Assembly: GCF_000719555.1 (NCBI RefSeq)
Contig: NZ_JOGX01000051.1
Span: 1 to 45,521, forward strand
Direction: 5' to 3'
Length of the DNA: 45,521 nt
From: Streptomyces sp. NRRL F-5727
GTDB taxonomy: Bacteria > Actinomycetota > Actinomycetes > Streptomycetales > Streptomycetaceae
The position numbers and the translations under genes were made by a program. The notes under the pieces were generated by a model. That model was not told where the DNA came from. It searched no databases and worked only from the letters and a program-made list of their open reading frames with translations. The first letter of the stretch is position 1, and the number at the start of each line of letters is the position of its first letter. Positions 37,407 through 45,521 of the stretch are shown here, piece by piece.

Positions 37407-38060
37407 GAGGAGCCAGGCCAGGGCCCCGTCGAGATGGGCCTGGAAGACGGGGTCGCGGTACGCCTCCGGGGTGTGGCCGAGGGCCGTGAAGAGGAAGCGG
37501 CCCGCGTCCACGGTCCGGCACCAGGCGATCGGGTGGTCGTCGCCGAGCGTGCCGCCCTCGTACGCGGTCTCGTCGGCGCGCAGCAGCACGCGGACGCCCG
37601 CGGCGCGCGGGTGGGAGGCGTACTCGTACCACTCGTCCGTCCACTCCCAGCGGCCCGGCAGCGGCGCGCAGGCGGGGTGGCCGGCGTCCTCGACGAGGAC
37701 GGCGCCGGGCTGGAGCGGGGGGTGGCCGGCGAAGCGGGTGCCGAGGAGGTCGCCGTAGAAGGGCCAGTCGGGTTCGGCGTTGGCGGCGGCGTGGACGGCG
37801 AGCAGCGCGCCGCCGCCGCGCAGGTACGCCTCCAGGGCGGTGCGGCCCTCGGGGGTGAGGACGGTGCCGGTGGTGGAGAGCAGGACGACGAGGGCGCGGC
37901 CGGCGAGTCCGCCGGCGGTGAACGCGGCGGGGTTCTCGGTGGTCTCGGCGGTGAGCCCCCGGGCGGCGGCGAGGGCGGTGAGGGCGGCGGCGCCGTCGGG
38001 GATGGAGTCGTGCCGGTACCCGGCGGTGCGGGTGTAGACGAGGACGTCGGGGGTGGGCAC
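37401..38060 (-). CDS. ThuA-like domain protein
   Basis: A 219-aa protein of the ThuA family (class I glutamine-amidotransferase-like fold), linked to sugar use in several bacteria. It has VLVYTRTAGYRHDSIPDGAA, GGGALLAVHAAANAEPDWPF, GTRFAGHPP and a C-terminal FLFTALGHTPEAYRDP. The enzymatic role of the family is not settled; trehalose metabolism is the classical link. The GTG at 38058-38060 has AGGAG six bases upstream. A LacI-type operator lies about 75 bases before it, in line with carbohydrate control. Confidence 0.85.
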   Translation of the reverse strand: MPTPDVLVYTRTAGYRHDSIPDGAAALTALAAARGLTAETTENPAAFTAGGLAGRALVVLLSTTGTVLTPEGRTALEAYLRGGGALLAVHAAANAEPDWPFYGDLLGTRFAGHPPLQPGAVLVEDAGHPACAPLPGRWEWTDEWYEYASHPRAAGVRVLLRADETAYEGGTLGDDHPIAWCRTVDAGRFLFTALGHTPEAYRDPVFQAHLDGALAWLLG

Positions 38061-38132
38061 GGGGGGCTCCTGGGGTGCGGGACGGACGAGCGGGGAGAGC
38101 CGCGGCCGAGGGGCCGCCGGGGCCGGCAGGGT

Positions 38133-38148
38133 GGGCAAGCGCTTTCCC
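38133..38148. promoter_or_regulatory. LacI-type operator GGGCAAGCGCTTTCCC
   Basis: A 16-bp dyad, symmetric except for one C/T pair, with the core AAGCGCTT typical of LacI-family sites. It is between the divergent ThuA-like gene and the DUF3626 gene, closer to the latter, and could control either. Confidence 0.6.
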
Positions 38149-38220
38149 CTCCCCTTCGCCGTGACCGTAGCCAGCGAAATCCGCGTGCCGCAAGCCCGTC
38201 GGCTCGGGCAGACTCCCCGC

Positions 38221-39066
38221 ATGACGACGACCTCCGCCTCCCGCCCGTCCCCCTCCCCGCTCCACGACACGGCCCTGCGGGCGCTGGCGCACGTGGAGGC
38301 CCGGTCGTCGGGGGCGCCGCTGGACCCGGCCCTGCGGGTCACCCTCAACTTCCACCCGCACTTCCTGGACGCGCTGGCCGACGACGGCGTCTATCGCTCG
38401 CAGTTCGTGACCGGCACCAGCAACGGCGGGCTCACCGCCCGGCCCGGCGGCGACCGGTGGCGCTGGGAGAGCCGGATCTTCGGCGGCGCGTACGACGAGG
38501 CGCCGGCCCACGAGCGCCCGGTCTACGGCGCCCTGGACTTCCGCCGCCGCCCCTACGGCGCCGCGCCCCGCTTCGGCTCCGCCCATCTGCGTCTGACGCC
38601 GGAGGCCACCGCCCGGACGAGCTTCTGCTACCCCGACAGCTTCCTGGAGCCGGCCGACTTCGGGGTGGCGTCCCGGATGGGCCTGGTGGCGCTGGCGGAG
38701 GCGGACGCGGCCGATCCGCTGGACGACTACGTCGAGGCGCAGGTCCACGGCCCGGTCGAGATCGCGCGGGACGTGGAGGCGCTGGTCCTGGACCCGAGCC
38801 ACCGCGGCACCGCCGTGGAGGCGGCGGCCCGCAGGCTGCCGTGCCCCGTCGAGTGGCACGCCGGCTTCCGCCTCACCGTCGCCGAACTCCGCCGCCACCC
38901 CGACTTCCGCGGCCCCGAGTACGTCGACCTGGGCGCCCGCATCGCCGTCGACGGCCTGCTGGACCCGCGCATCGTCCAGGACGCGTCACTGTCCGGCGCG
39001 TACGACCCCCAGGACGTCAAGAAGGTCTGGCACTACCTGGCCCGCTTCGGCGCCCCCTCCTCCTGA
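38221..39066 (+). CDS. DUF3626-family protein
   Basis: A 281-aa soluble protein of the DUF3626 family, whose function is not established. Conserved-looking blocks are LRVTLNFHPHFLDALADDGV, YRSQFVTGTSNGGLTARPGG, RIFGGAYDE, RPVYGALDFRRRPYGAAPRF and GSAHLRLTPEATARTSFCYP. These are rich in Gly, Arg and aromatic residues, as in enzymes that bind nucleotides, but I do not claim this. A CAGACT lies exactly six bases before the ATG, with no Shine-Dalgarno sequence, suggesting a leaderless mRNA. It ends seven bases from the convergent TetR gene. Confidence 0.75.
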   Translation: MTTTSASRPSPSPLHDTALRALAHVEARSSGAPLDPALRVTLNFHPHFLDALADDGVYRSQFVTGTSNGGLTARPGGDRWRWESRIFGGAYDEAPAHERPVYGALDFRRRPYGAAPRFGSAHLRLTPEATARTSFCYPDSFLEPADFGVASRMGLVALAEADAADPLDDYVEAQVHGPVEIARDVEALVLDPSHRGTAVEAAARRLPCPVEWHAGFRLTVAELRRHPDFRGPEYVDLGARIAVDGLLDPRIVQDASLSGAYDPQDVKKVWHYLARFGAPSS

Positions 39067-39073
39067 CCCGGGG

Positions 39074-39724
39074 TCAGAGCGAGGTGTCCGGCCCGGAGGT
39101 GTCCGGCTGGGGCGGTGGGGCCGGGCGGGTCGAGGCTTCGAGGAGTGGGGGGAGGAACTGGCGTTCCAGGGTGCCCGGGGGCAGCGCGTCCGGTTCCACG
39201 TAGCTCTGTGCCAGGCCGCCCTCGCGGAGGGCGATGAGGAGGCGGGCGAAACGGTCGGCGTCCACGGTCAGTTCGCGGCCCGCCCGGTGCAGGACGAGGG
39301 TGAGGCCGCGGGCGATCTCGGCCCGCAGCCGCTCGTCGTGCCGGGCCAGCACCCACGCCGCCTGCGGGTCGCGGATGGCGTGCAGGGTGAACTCGGTGGT
39401 GACCAGGTACCAGTCGCGCTCGTCCGGCTCGATGGTCGCGGCCAGCTCCGCGAGCCGCCCGAGGGTGTACTCCTCGGCGGTGAGGGCGTCGATGGACGCC
39501 GCGAGCCGGCGCACGGTCCGCTCGCTGTGCTCGTCGAAGAGGGCGAGGAAGAGCTCTTCCTTGCTGGCGAAGTTCGAGTAGTACGCGCCCCGCGTGTACC
39601 CGGCGCGCTCGCAGATCTGCTCGATGGTGGTGGCGTGGAAACCGTGCTCGGCGAAGGTCTCCAGCGCGGCCTTCAGCAGCGCCGCCCGGGTGCGCGGCCG
39701 CCGCCTCGTGACACCTTTCGGCAC
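39074..39724 (-). CDS. TetR-family transcriptional regulator
   Basis: A 216-aa protein. The helix-turn-helix covers residues ~10-60: RTRAALLKAALETFAEHGF, ATTIEQICERAGYTRGAYYSNF, ASKEELFLALFDEH. The C-terminal ligand domain is helical, and the tail is rich in proline. The ligand is unknown. The GTG at 39722-39724 has GGAGGA eight bases upstream and begins the protein at VPKGVTRRR; a longer frame exists but reads as low-complexity. It is divergent from the FHA-ABC transporter gene, 125 bases away, and may control that export module. Confidence 0.88.
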   Translation of the reverse strand: MPKGVTRRRPRTRAALLKAALETFAEHGFHATTIEQICERAGYTRGAYYSNFASKEELFLALFDEHSERTVRRLAASIDALTAEEYTLGRLAELAATIEPDERDWYLVTTEFTLHAIRDPQAAWVLARHDERLRAEIARGLTLVLHRAGRELTVDADRFARLLIALREGGLAQSYVEPDALPPGTLERQFLPPLLEASTRPAPPPQPDTSGPDTSL

Positions 39725-39849
39725 GTCCGCGTCCTCCCGTCGCTCCGGCGCCGCTCCCCGCGGCCCGGCGCCCACCCTACCCGCGCGCCGCACCCCGCCC
39801 GAGGCCCGGTGCCCGGGCGGGCGCGGGCCCCGGCGGATAGGATTCACGC

Positions 39850-42324
39850 ATGGGAGAGCGGCCGGTCGCGCCCGCCGCACCGGGCCTGGTCCTGCTCGTC
39901 GACGGGGTCTCGACGCGCATGGACCCGGGCCGCGTCTACCGCGTCGGGCGTGACCCCACCAGCGACATCGTGCTCTCGGACGCCCGGGCGTCCTGGCACC
40001 ACGCGGTGCTCCGCGCCGCCGGCGGCCAGTGGACGCTCGCCGACGAGGACAGCACCAACGGCACCTACGCCGACGGCGTGCGGGTGCGGCTCCCCCGGGT
40101 CGTCGGCCCGGGCACGGTGGTCCGCTTCGGCCACCCGCAGGACGGGCCCCGCGCGGTCCTCACCGCACCCCCGGGCGAGCCTCCTCCCCCGCCGCCCCGC
40201 GAGCCCCGGCCCGCGGCCGACCGGGACGCCGGCGCCCCACCCGGCTCCTCCGCGATCGCCGCCGACGCGGAGCCCGTACGAGAAGCCGCGGCGCGGCCCG
40301 CGCGGGTGTCGCGGCCGGGGGCCACGGGGACCTTCCGGCGGCCGACGGCGGTGCGGCCGCTGCCGGAGCACACCGTGCGGATCGGGCGGGCGCCGGACAA
40401 CGACGTCGTCGTCGCCGACCTGGTGGTCTCCCGGCACCACGCCGAACTCCTCGCCCGCCCCGACGGCACCTACTGGATCCACGACCTCGGCAGCCACAAC
40501 GGCACCTTCCTCAACGGGCGCCCCGTCGTCGAACCGGTACGGGTCACGGCGGACGACATCGTCGGCATCGGCCGCAGCGCGTTCTGCCTGGCGGGCGGGC
40601 AGCTCGTCGAGTTCACCGACACCGGCGAGATCTCCCTCGACGTGCAGGAACTCGCCGTCACCGTCGACCACGGCCGCAAGACCCTCCTCGACGGGGTGTC
40701 CTTCCCGGTCGGCGAGAAGACGCTGCTCGCGGTCGTCGGCCCGTCCGGCGCCGGCAAGTCCACCCTGCTCGGCGCGCTCACCGGCCAGCGGCCCGCCGAC
40801 CGGGGCACGGTCCTCTACGACGGCCGCGACCTCTACCGGGACTACGCCGAGCTGCGCCAGCGCATCGGGCTCGTCCCGCAGGACGACATCCTGCACCTCC
40901 AGCTGACCGTCCGGCGCGCCCTGTCGTACGCCGCCGAACTCCGCTTCCCCGGCGACACCGCCGCCTCCGAGCGGCACGCGCGCGTGGCGGAGGTCATCGG
41001 CGAACTGGGGCTCACCGAACGGGCCGACCAGCCGATCCACAGCCTCTCCGGCGGGCAGCGCAAGCGGGTCAGCGTCGCCCTCGAACTGCTGACGAAGCCG
41101 TCCCTGCTCTTCCTCGACGAGCCGACCTCCGGCCTCGACCCGGGCATGGACCGCTCGGTGATGCACATGCTGCGCGGGCTCGCCGACGACGGCCGCACGG
41201 TCGTCGTGGTCACCCACAGCGTGCTCAGCCTGGACGTCTGCGACCGGCTCCTCGTGCTCGCCCCCGGCGGCCGGGTGGCCTACTACGGACCGCCCGACGA
41301 CACCCTGTCGTTCTTCGGCTTCGACCAGTGGCCGGAGGCGTTCGAGGCGTTCGAGACCGACCGGGACCGGGACTGGGCCGGGCAGTACCGGGACTCGCGC
41401 TTCCACCGGCGGTACATCGAGGACGCGACGGTCCGGCCGTACGCGCCCGTGGCCGACGGCGACGGAACCGCCGGAGCGCCCGCCGCCGCCCACGCGCCGC
41501 CGCCGAAGCCGCAGAGCTGGGGCGGGCAGCTGCGCACCCTGGTGCGCCGCTACACGGCCGCGCTCGCCGCCGACCGCACCTTCCTCGCCATCATGGTCGC
41601 CCTGCCGTTCGTGATGGGCGCCATGGCCCGGGCCCTCTCCGAGGGCAGCCTCAACCCCGAGTCCACCCTCAACGTGCTGCTCATCCTGTGCGTCGGCGGT
41701 GTCCTCACCGGCGCGGCCAACGCGGTCCGCGAGCTGGTGAAGGAGCGCACGATCTACCGCCGGGAGAGAGCCGTCGGCCTGTCCCGCTCCGCCTACCTCG
41801 CCTCCAAGGTCGTCGTCCTCGGCACGGTGACCGTCGTCCAGGCGGTGGTGCTGACCCTGGTCGCCCTGGTCGGGGTGCCGCTGAACGTGCCCGACGGCAA
41901 GGGCGTGCTGATGCCCCCGCTGATCGAGATCACGCTCGCCGTCGCCCTGCTGGCCTTCACCGCGATGATGCTCGGGCTGCTGGTGTCGGCGCTGGTCCGC
42001 AAGGAGGAGGTGACGATGCCGCTGCTCGTCCTCCTCGCGATCGTCCAGGTGGTGTTCTGCGGCGCGCTGCTGAGCGTGCGCGGGACCCCGGTGCTGGAGC
42101 AGCTGGCCTGGCTGGTGCCGTCGCGGTGGGCGTTCGCCGCCATGGGCGCGACCATCGACATCGGGGCGGTGGCGCCGAGCGAGAAGACGGCCGATCCGCT
42201 GATGGACCACACGGCGTCGGCCTGGCTCTTCGACATGGGCATGCTGGTCGTGCTCTGTCTGGCGCTCGGGCTGGCCGTGGCCCGGCTGCTGCGCCGGCAC
42301 GAACCCGTCGTCATGCGCCGCTGA
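39850..42324 (+). CDS. Double-FHA ABC exporter (ATPase and membrane domain in one chain)
   Basis: An 824-aa protein. FHA1 (~12-100) has VYRVGRDPTSDIVLSD and STNGTYADG, with W in place of the usual Arg in SRxHA. FHA2 (~175-255) is canonical (VRIGRAPDNDVVV, VSRHHAELL, SHNGTFLNG). The ATPase (~265-500) has GPSGAGKSTLL, LSGGQRKRVSVALELL and LLFLDEPTSGLDPG, in the ABCG/ABC2 order. About six membrane segments follow from ~570. The Pro-rich FHA1-FHA2 linker holds RRPTAVRP, a PTxV motif. The layout matches mycobacterial Rv1747, an ABC exporter regulated by kinase PknF. TAGGAT lies six bases before the ATG. It starts a three-gene run. Confidence 0.93.
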   Translation: MGERPVAPAAPGLVLLVDGVSTRMDPGRVYRVGRDPTSDIVLSDARASWHHAVLRAAGGQWTLADEDSTNGTYADGVRVRLPRVVGPGTVVRFGHPQDGPRAVLTAPPGEPPPPPPREPRPAADRDAGAPPGSSAIAADAEPVREAAARPARVSRPGATGTFRRPTAVRPLPEHTVRIGRAPDNDVVVADLVVSRHHAELLARPDGTYWIHDLGSHNGTFLNGRPVVEPVRVTADDIVGIGRSAFCLAGGQLVEFTDTGEISLDVQELAVTVDHGRKTLLDGVSFPVGEKTLLAVVGPSGAGKSTLLGALTGQRPADRGTVLYDGRDLYRDYAELRQRIGLVPQDDILHLQLTVRRALSYAAELRFPGDTAASERHARVAEVIGELGLTERADQPIHSLSGGQRKRVSVALELLTKPSLLFLDEPTSGLDPGMDRSVMHMLRGLADDGRTVVVVTHSVLSLDVCDRLLVLAPGGRVAYYGPPDDTLSFFGFDQWPEAFEAFETDRDRDWAGQYRDSRFHRRYIEDATVRPYAPVADGDGTAGAPAAAHAPPPKPQSWGGQLRTLVRRYTAALAADRTFLAIMVALPFVMGAMARALSEGSLNPESTLNVLLILCVGGVLTGAANAVRELVKERTIYRRERAVGLSRSAYLASKVVVLGTVTVVQAVVLTLVALVGVPLNVPDGKGVLMPPLIEITLAVALLAFTAMMLGLLVSALVRKEEVTMPLLVLLAIVQVVFCGALLSVRGTPVLEQLAWLVPSRWAFAAMGATIDIGAVAPSEKTADPLMDHTASAWLFDMGMLVVLCLALGLAVARLLRRHEPVVMRR

Positions 42325-42350
42325 CCGCCATCTGATCAGGAGGTGGGGCT

Positions 42351-43136
42351 GTGACCGTTCCCGACCCCGTATCGGATATCGGATCCGATTCCTATGACGC
42401 GGCCGGTTTCCGGCCGACCCATGTCGTGCCGCGCGGCGGGCTGTCCGCCTGGCAGGCGCCCGACCCCGGTTTCCCGACGTTCCCGCTGGACGCCTTCCTG
42501 CCGGTGCGGCTGGTGGAGCGGACGGGTGACTGGGGGCGGGTGCTGTGCTCCAACGGCTGGCAGGCGTGGGTGGACGCCCGCCTGCTCGTCACGGTCCCCG
42601 ACGATCCGCCGGCGGCCGGCTCGTCGCTCGCCCGGACGGCCGACCCGCGCCCCCTCATCGCGCGCGCGGAGGACGCCCTGGGCCGGTACCGGCGGGCGGT
42701 GGAGGAGCTGGCGGCGGGCCGGGCGGACGGCGAGACCTTCCGGCGGCGCACCCGCGGGCTGCGGGTCGGGATGGTCGTGGACGGCGAGTCGGTCTGGCTG
42801 TACGACGCGGAGCACGAGCGCTGGGTGTACTGCGACGGGGTGGGCCTGACGACGTACGCGGCGTCGTCGGGGCCCTCCCGGACGGCGGAGGAGGCCGGCG
42901 CCCCGCAGGCCGCGGCGGCGGAGCCCGTACCGAAGGCGGCGGAGCCCGTACCGGAGGCTGAGGAGGTGCCGCCGGCCGGGCCCGAGCCGGAGACCGAGCC
43001 CGTGCCGGAGGTGCGGCCGGCGCCGGTCGGGTACGAGCCGACGCAGGTGGTGCCGCAGATCGATGAGGCGGTGGCGGCCGGGCCGCCGCCGACCCGGGTC
43101 GTCAGCCGGCCGCCCGACGCGGAGGACGAGCGCTGA
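42351..43136 (+). CDS. SH3-like protein with three PTxVV motifs
   Basis: A 261-aa soluble protein between the FHA exporter and a kinase. Residues ~45-85 look like a bacterial SH3-like fold (LPVRLVERTGDWGRVLCSNG, WQAWVDARLL). A helical stretch and a second small domain (VGMVVDGESVWLYDAEHERW) follow. The C-terminal ~90 residues are a Pro/Glu/Ala-rich disordered tail. PTHVV occurs near residue 23, and PTQVV and PTRVV lie in the tail. A threonine with a hydrophobic residue at +3 is a common FHA-binding pattern once phosphorylated. It is a candidate adaptor or substrate. GTG start with AGGAGG about seven bases upstream; its stop overlaps the kinase ATG. Confidence 0.85.
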   Translation: MTVPDPVSDIGSDSYDAAGFRPTHVVPRGGLSAWQAPDPGFPTFPLDAFLPVRLVERTGDWGRVLCSNGWQAWVDARLLVTVPDDPPAAGSSLARTADPRPLIARAEDALGRYRRAVEELAAGRADGETFRRRTRGLRVGMVVDGESVWLYDAEHERWVYCDGVGLTTYAASSGPSRTAEEAGAPQAAAAEPVPKAAEPVPEAEEVPPAGPEPETEPVPEVRPAPVGYEPTQVVPQIDEAVAAGPPPTRVVSRPPDAEDER

Positions 43137-44143
43137 TGGCGGGCGCGGGCGCCGGCGGGGCGCGGGACACCGGTCTTCCGGCGGGGCGGCCGTCGGGGCT
43201 CGTCGGCAGGGAGATCGCGGGCTACCGGGTGGAGGCCGAGATCGGGCGCGGCGGGATGGCGGTCGTGTACCGGGCGCGGGACCTGCGGCTCGACCGGACG
43301 GTGGCGCTGAAGCTGCTGGCGCCGGAGCTGGCGCGCAACGACACCTTCCGGAAGCGGTTCGCGCACGAGTCGCGGGTGGCGGCGTCGATCGACCACCCGC
43401 ACATCGTGCCGGTCTTCGAGGCGGGCGAGACGGAGGGGGTCCTGTACATCGCGATGCGGTACGTGGCGGGGCAGGACCTGGTGGCGCTGCTGGCCCGGGA
43501 GGGGCCGCTGCCGCCGGCGACGGCGGGCCGGATCGCGGCGCAGGTGGCGTCGGCGCTGGACGCGGCGCACGCGCACGACCTGGTGCACCGGGACGTGAAG
43601 CCGGGGAACATCCTGGTCGCCGAGGGCACCGACCGGGAGCACCCGGAGCACGTCTACCTCACCGACTTCGGGCTGACGAAGAAGTCGCTGTCGCTGACCG
43701 GGTTCACGACGGTGGGCGAGTTCGTGGGCACGCTGGACTACGTGGCGCCGGAGCAGATCTCGGGGAAGCCGGTGGACGGGCGCTGCGACGTGTACAGCCT
43801 GGCGTGCGTGGTCTTCGAGACCCTGTGCGGCGTGCCGCCGTTCCGCCGGGACACCGACTGGGCGGTGCTGTGGGCGCAGCAGTACGACCCCCCGCCGGCG
43901 CTGGCCGAGCACCGGCCGGGGCTGCCGGAGGCGGCGGACGCGGTGTTCGCGCGGGCGCTGGCGAAGACGCCGGAGGAGCGGTACGGGACGTGCCTGGAGT
44001 TCGTCGCGGAGCTGCGGGCGGCCCTCGCGCGCGTGCCGGGCGGCGGTCCGGTCGCCGCGACCGGGGCGGGGCGGCGCGCTCCGGGTCCGCCGCCGGAGCC
44101 GCCCGGGTGGGCCCGGCCGGTGTTCCGGCGGCTCGGCGCGTGA
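43136..44143 (+). CDS. Soluble Ser/Thr protein kinase
   Basis: A 335-aa Hanks-type kinase. It shows IGRGGMAVVYRARDLRLDR, VALKLLAPEL, LVHRDVKPGNILV, TDFGLTKKSLSLTGFTTVGE and GTLDYVAPEQISG. Thr and Ser residues in the activation loop are possible autophosphorylation sites. A short Pro-rich C-terminus without a membrane helix distinguishes it from PknB. The ATG overlaps the TGA of the SH3-like gene by one base, so they are co-translated. The best-supported substrates by context are the SH3-like protein and the FHA exporter upstream, in the manner of PknF and Rv1747. Confidence 0.94.
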   Translation: MAGAGAGGARDTGLPAGRPSGLVGREIAGYRVEAEIGRGGMAVVYRARDLRLDRTVALKLLAPELARNDTFRKRFAHESRVAASIDHPHIVPVFEAGETEGVLYIAMRYVAGQDLVALLAREGPLPPATAGRIAAQVASALDAAHAHDLVHRDVKPGNILVAEGTDREHPEHVYLTDFGLTKKSLSLTGFTTVGEFVGTLDYVAPEQISGKPVDGRCDVYSLACVVFETLCGVPPFRRDTDWAVLWAQQYDPPPALAEHRPGLPEAADAVFARALAKTPEERYGTCLEFVAELRAALARVPGGGPVAATGAGRRAPGPPPEPPGWARPVFRRLGA

Positions 44144-44159
44144 CCGTGGGCTCCCGTCG

Positions 44160-44177
44160 GGCAGCGTCCTGGCTGCC
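44160..44177. terminator. Hairpin between the kinase and streptophobe genes
   Basis: GGCAGC and GCTGCC are separated by six bases. The hairpin lies 17 bases after the kinase stop and touches the stop of the convergent streptophobe gene, so it is a likely shared terminator. Confidence 0.55.
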
Positions 44178-45521
44178 TAGGGTGCCTCGGGTGCCTTGGA
44201 TGCCTCGGGGTGCGGCGGGAGCTGGCCGTGGTGGCGGGTGCGGGTGGCGAGGAGGCCGCCCAGGAAGCCGGCGACGAGGCCCCAGAGGAGGGCCAGGCCG
44301 GCCGTCCGCCACACCTCGGGCCGCAGCACGACCTCGCCGCCGAGCGCTCCGAGGTCGCCGATGCCGAGGATGGAGAGGCCGAAGCGCGCCTCCACGAGGG
44401 TGAGGGGCGCGACGGCCAGCATGGTGAGGGCGAAGGCGACGCCGACGTGCAGGGCGTGCTGCCAGGGCCGGACCCGGGCCGGGGAGCGTACGGCGGCGAG
44501 GAAGGCCGTGGCGAGGACGAGGACGGCGGCGATGGGCAGCAGCCACCAGGCACGTCCGTCCTCGGCGGCGAGCGAGGACAGGTCCACCGTGGACAGGCCG
44601 GTGCCGTCGCCGCCGCGCAGGACCGCGTCGAGGATCTGGGGCATGGGGAGGCCGAAGGGGCCGTCGACCGTGCCCTCCCAGGAGCCGCCGATGCCGACGC
44701 CGAGGGCGAGCCAGCTGACGTTGGGCAGGCCGAGGAGGAGGACGGCGAGGGTCTCGGCGGCGTGTCCCCTGGTGGCGGCGACGACCAGGCCGATGACGAG
44801 GCCGACGGCGACGTAGGCGAGGAGCAGCAGGAGCATCGCCGAGGCGGCGGGCCGGACGGCCTCCTGATGGCGGAGCACGCGCGCGGGGAGGGCGCTGCGG
44901 CGGGAGACGAGGAGGGCGACCAGCAGGACGCCCAGGATCCACAGGAGGCCGTAGCCGAGGGTCGCCCCGACGACGGCGCGGAAGCCGACGGTGGGGTCGG
45001 TCGCGTCGAGGAGTTCGCCGAAGAGGTCGGCGAGGGGTTCCTGCGGGTCGCCGACGCCGAGGGTGAGCGGGAAGTCGTGGCGGGCGGCGGCGCAGAGCCC
45101 GGCGAGCGCGGCCAGCCACAGCACGACGACGGCCGCGGCCCGGGCCGCGAGCTCACCGCCCCGGGCCACCGCGTGGTGGCGGAGCGGGCGGAGGAAGACG
45201 GCGCCGGTGACGAGCGCGCCGACGAGGGTGACGGTGAGGGGCATCGCGGTCAGTTCGCCCTCGGTGCCGGCGAAGGCGCCGGCCGAGCCGGTGATCTCGA
45301 CCTGGCCGCCGGCGGCCATGACCACGACGGCGGCGAGGACGGCGGCGAAGCCTCCGGGGAGGTCGGCGGCGCCGGCGGCCCAGAGGCCGAGGGCGGCGGT
45401 GACGCCCATGGCGACATAGCCGGCGACGACGGCGGCGAGGGCCTGGACGGCGACGCGGAGCCCCGTCCGGGCGGGGTCGCCGCCCGGGGCGCCGGGGGTG
45501 CCCGGTCCGGCGGCGGGGGGC
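44177..45521 (-). CDS. Streptophobe-family membrane protein (partial)
   Basis: About 447 codons to the right edge; the start is outside the window. The protein has some eight or more hydrophobic segments. It contains GVTAALGLWAAGAADLPGGF, MPLTVTLVGALVTGAVFLRP, GVGIGGSWEGTVDGPFGLPM and TMLAVAPLTLVEARFGLSIL, which I recognise as the streptophobe family of Streptomyces. The molecular function is unknown. Its C-terminal tail (PEASKAPEAP) is encoded by short GGTGCCT repeats at 44180-44213. It faces the kinase gene and may not belong to its module. Confidence 0.82.
   Translation of the reverse strand, partial: PPAAGPGTPGAPGGDPARTGLRVAVQALAAVVAGYVAMGVTAALGLWAAGAADLPGGFAAVLAAVVVMAAGGQVEITGSAGAFAGTEGELTAMPLTVTLVGALVTGAVFLRPLRHHAVARGGELAARAAAVVVLWLAALAGLCAAARHDFPLTLGVGDPQEPLADLFGELLDATDPTVGFRAVVGATLGYGLLWILGVLLVALLVSRRSALPARVLRHQEAVRPAASAMLLLLLAYVAVGLVIGLVVAATRGHAAETLAVLLLGLPNVSWLALGVGIGGSWEGTVDGPFGLPMPQILDAVLRGGDGTGLSTVDLSSLAAEDGRAWWLLPIAAVLVLATAFLAAVRSPARVRPWQHALHVGVAFALTMLAVAPLTLVEARFGLSILGIGDLGALGGEVVLRPEVWRTAGLALLWGLVAGFLGGLLATRTRHHGQLPPHPEASKAPEAP

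Overview
The window is very GC-rich, with nearly every third codon position G or C, densely packed genes and many GTG starts. Families such as streptophobe, SARP-like regulators, several Ser/Thr kinases and a PP2C/ATPase phosphatase point to an actinomycete, almost certainly Streptomyces. I see no rRNA, tRNA, CRISPR array, insertion sequence or prophage, and no biosynthetic gene cluster. It looks like ordinary chromosome with several compact accessory modules. All functional names come from family recognition by reading; no search was run.

Layout. 1-4.3 kb: end of an unknown gene, a dehydratase-like/VOC fusion, a LysR regulator, a 14-bp GGATCC-rich tandem repeat, and the threonine catabolic pair tdh-kbl. 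4.4-12.6 kb: a leftward run of an unknown 499-aa protein, a MoxR ATPase, a HExxH/VWA protein, an MpaB-type oxygenase, a kinase with nine TPR-like units, and a 4'-phosphopantetheinyl transferase. 12.8-17.3 kb: a GreA-like protein coupled to a membrane protein, an NTF2-like protein divergent from a second LysR gene, an FAD oxidoreductase, and a Dyp-peroxidase remnant. 17.4-21 kb: an HSP100 protein without a ClpP-docking loop, a bar/pat-like acetyltransferase, and ppnP.

21-28.6 kb is a molybdenum block: a MerR/Mop regulator, modA and a fused modB-modC lie beside a giant assimilatory nitrate reductase fused to a CysJ-like flavoprotein. A GlnR-like box lies upstream of the reductase. Transporter and Mo enzyme plausibly work together. 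28.9-31.4 kb: a secreted esterase with a ricin-type lectin domain behind two identical LacI-type operators, and an acyl-CoA dehydrogenase behind a KstR-like operator. 31.6-35.8 kb: a small conserved-looking protein, a decayed SARP-like gene, a PAS-GAF-PP2C-ATPase phosphatase and a PolX-derived PHP protein. 35.9-39.7 kb: succinate-semialdehyde dehydrogenase, a ThuA-like protein, a DUF3626 protein and a TetR regulator.

39.8-44.1 kb holds a tight three-gene module: a double-FHA ABC exporter, an SH3-like protein with three PTxVV motifs, and a soluble Ser/Thr kinase. The architecture recalls mycobacterial Rv1747/PknF, and the middle protein looks like a phospho-dependent adaptor. The window ends inside a streptophobe-family membrane protein.

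Regulatory structure stands out. At least eight genes have a -10-like hexamer only 6-8 nt before the start codon, which suggests leaderless mRNAs. A CACGCGCGCGTG palindrome core recurs in intergenic gaps.
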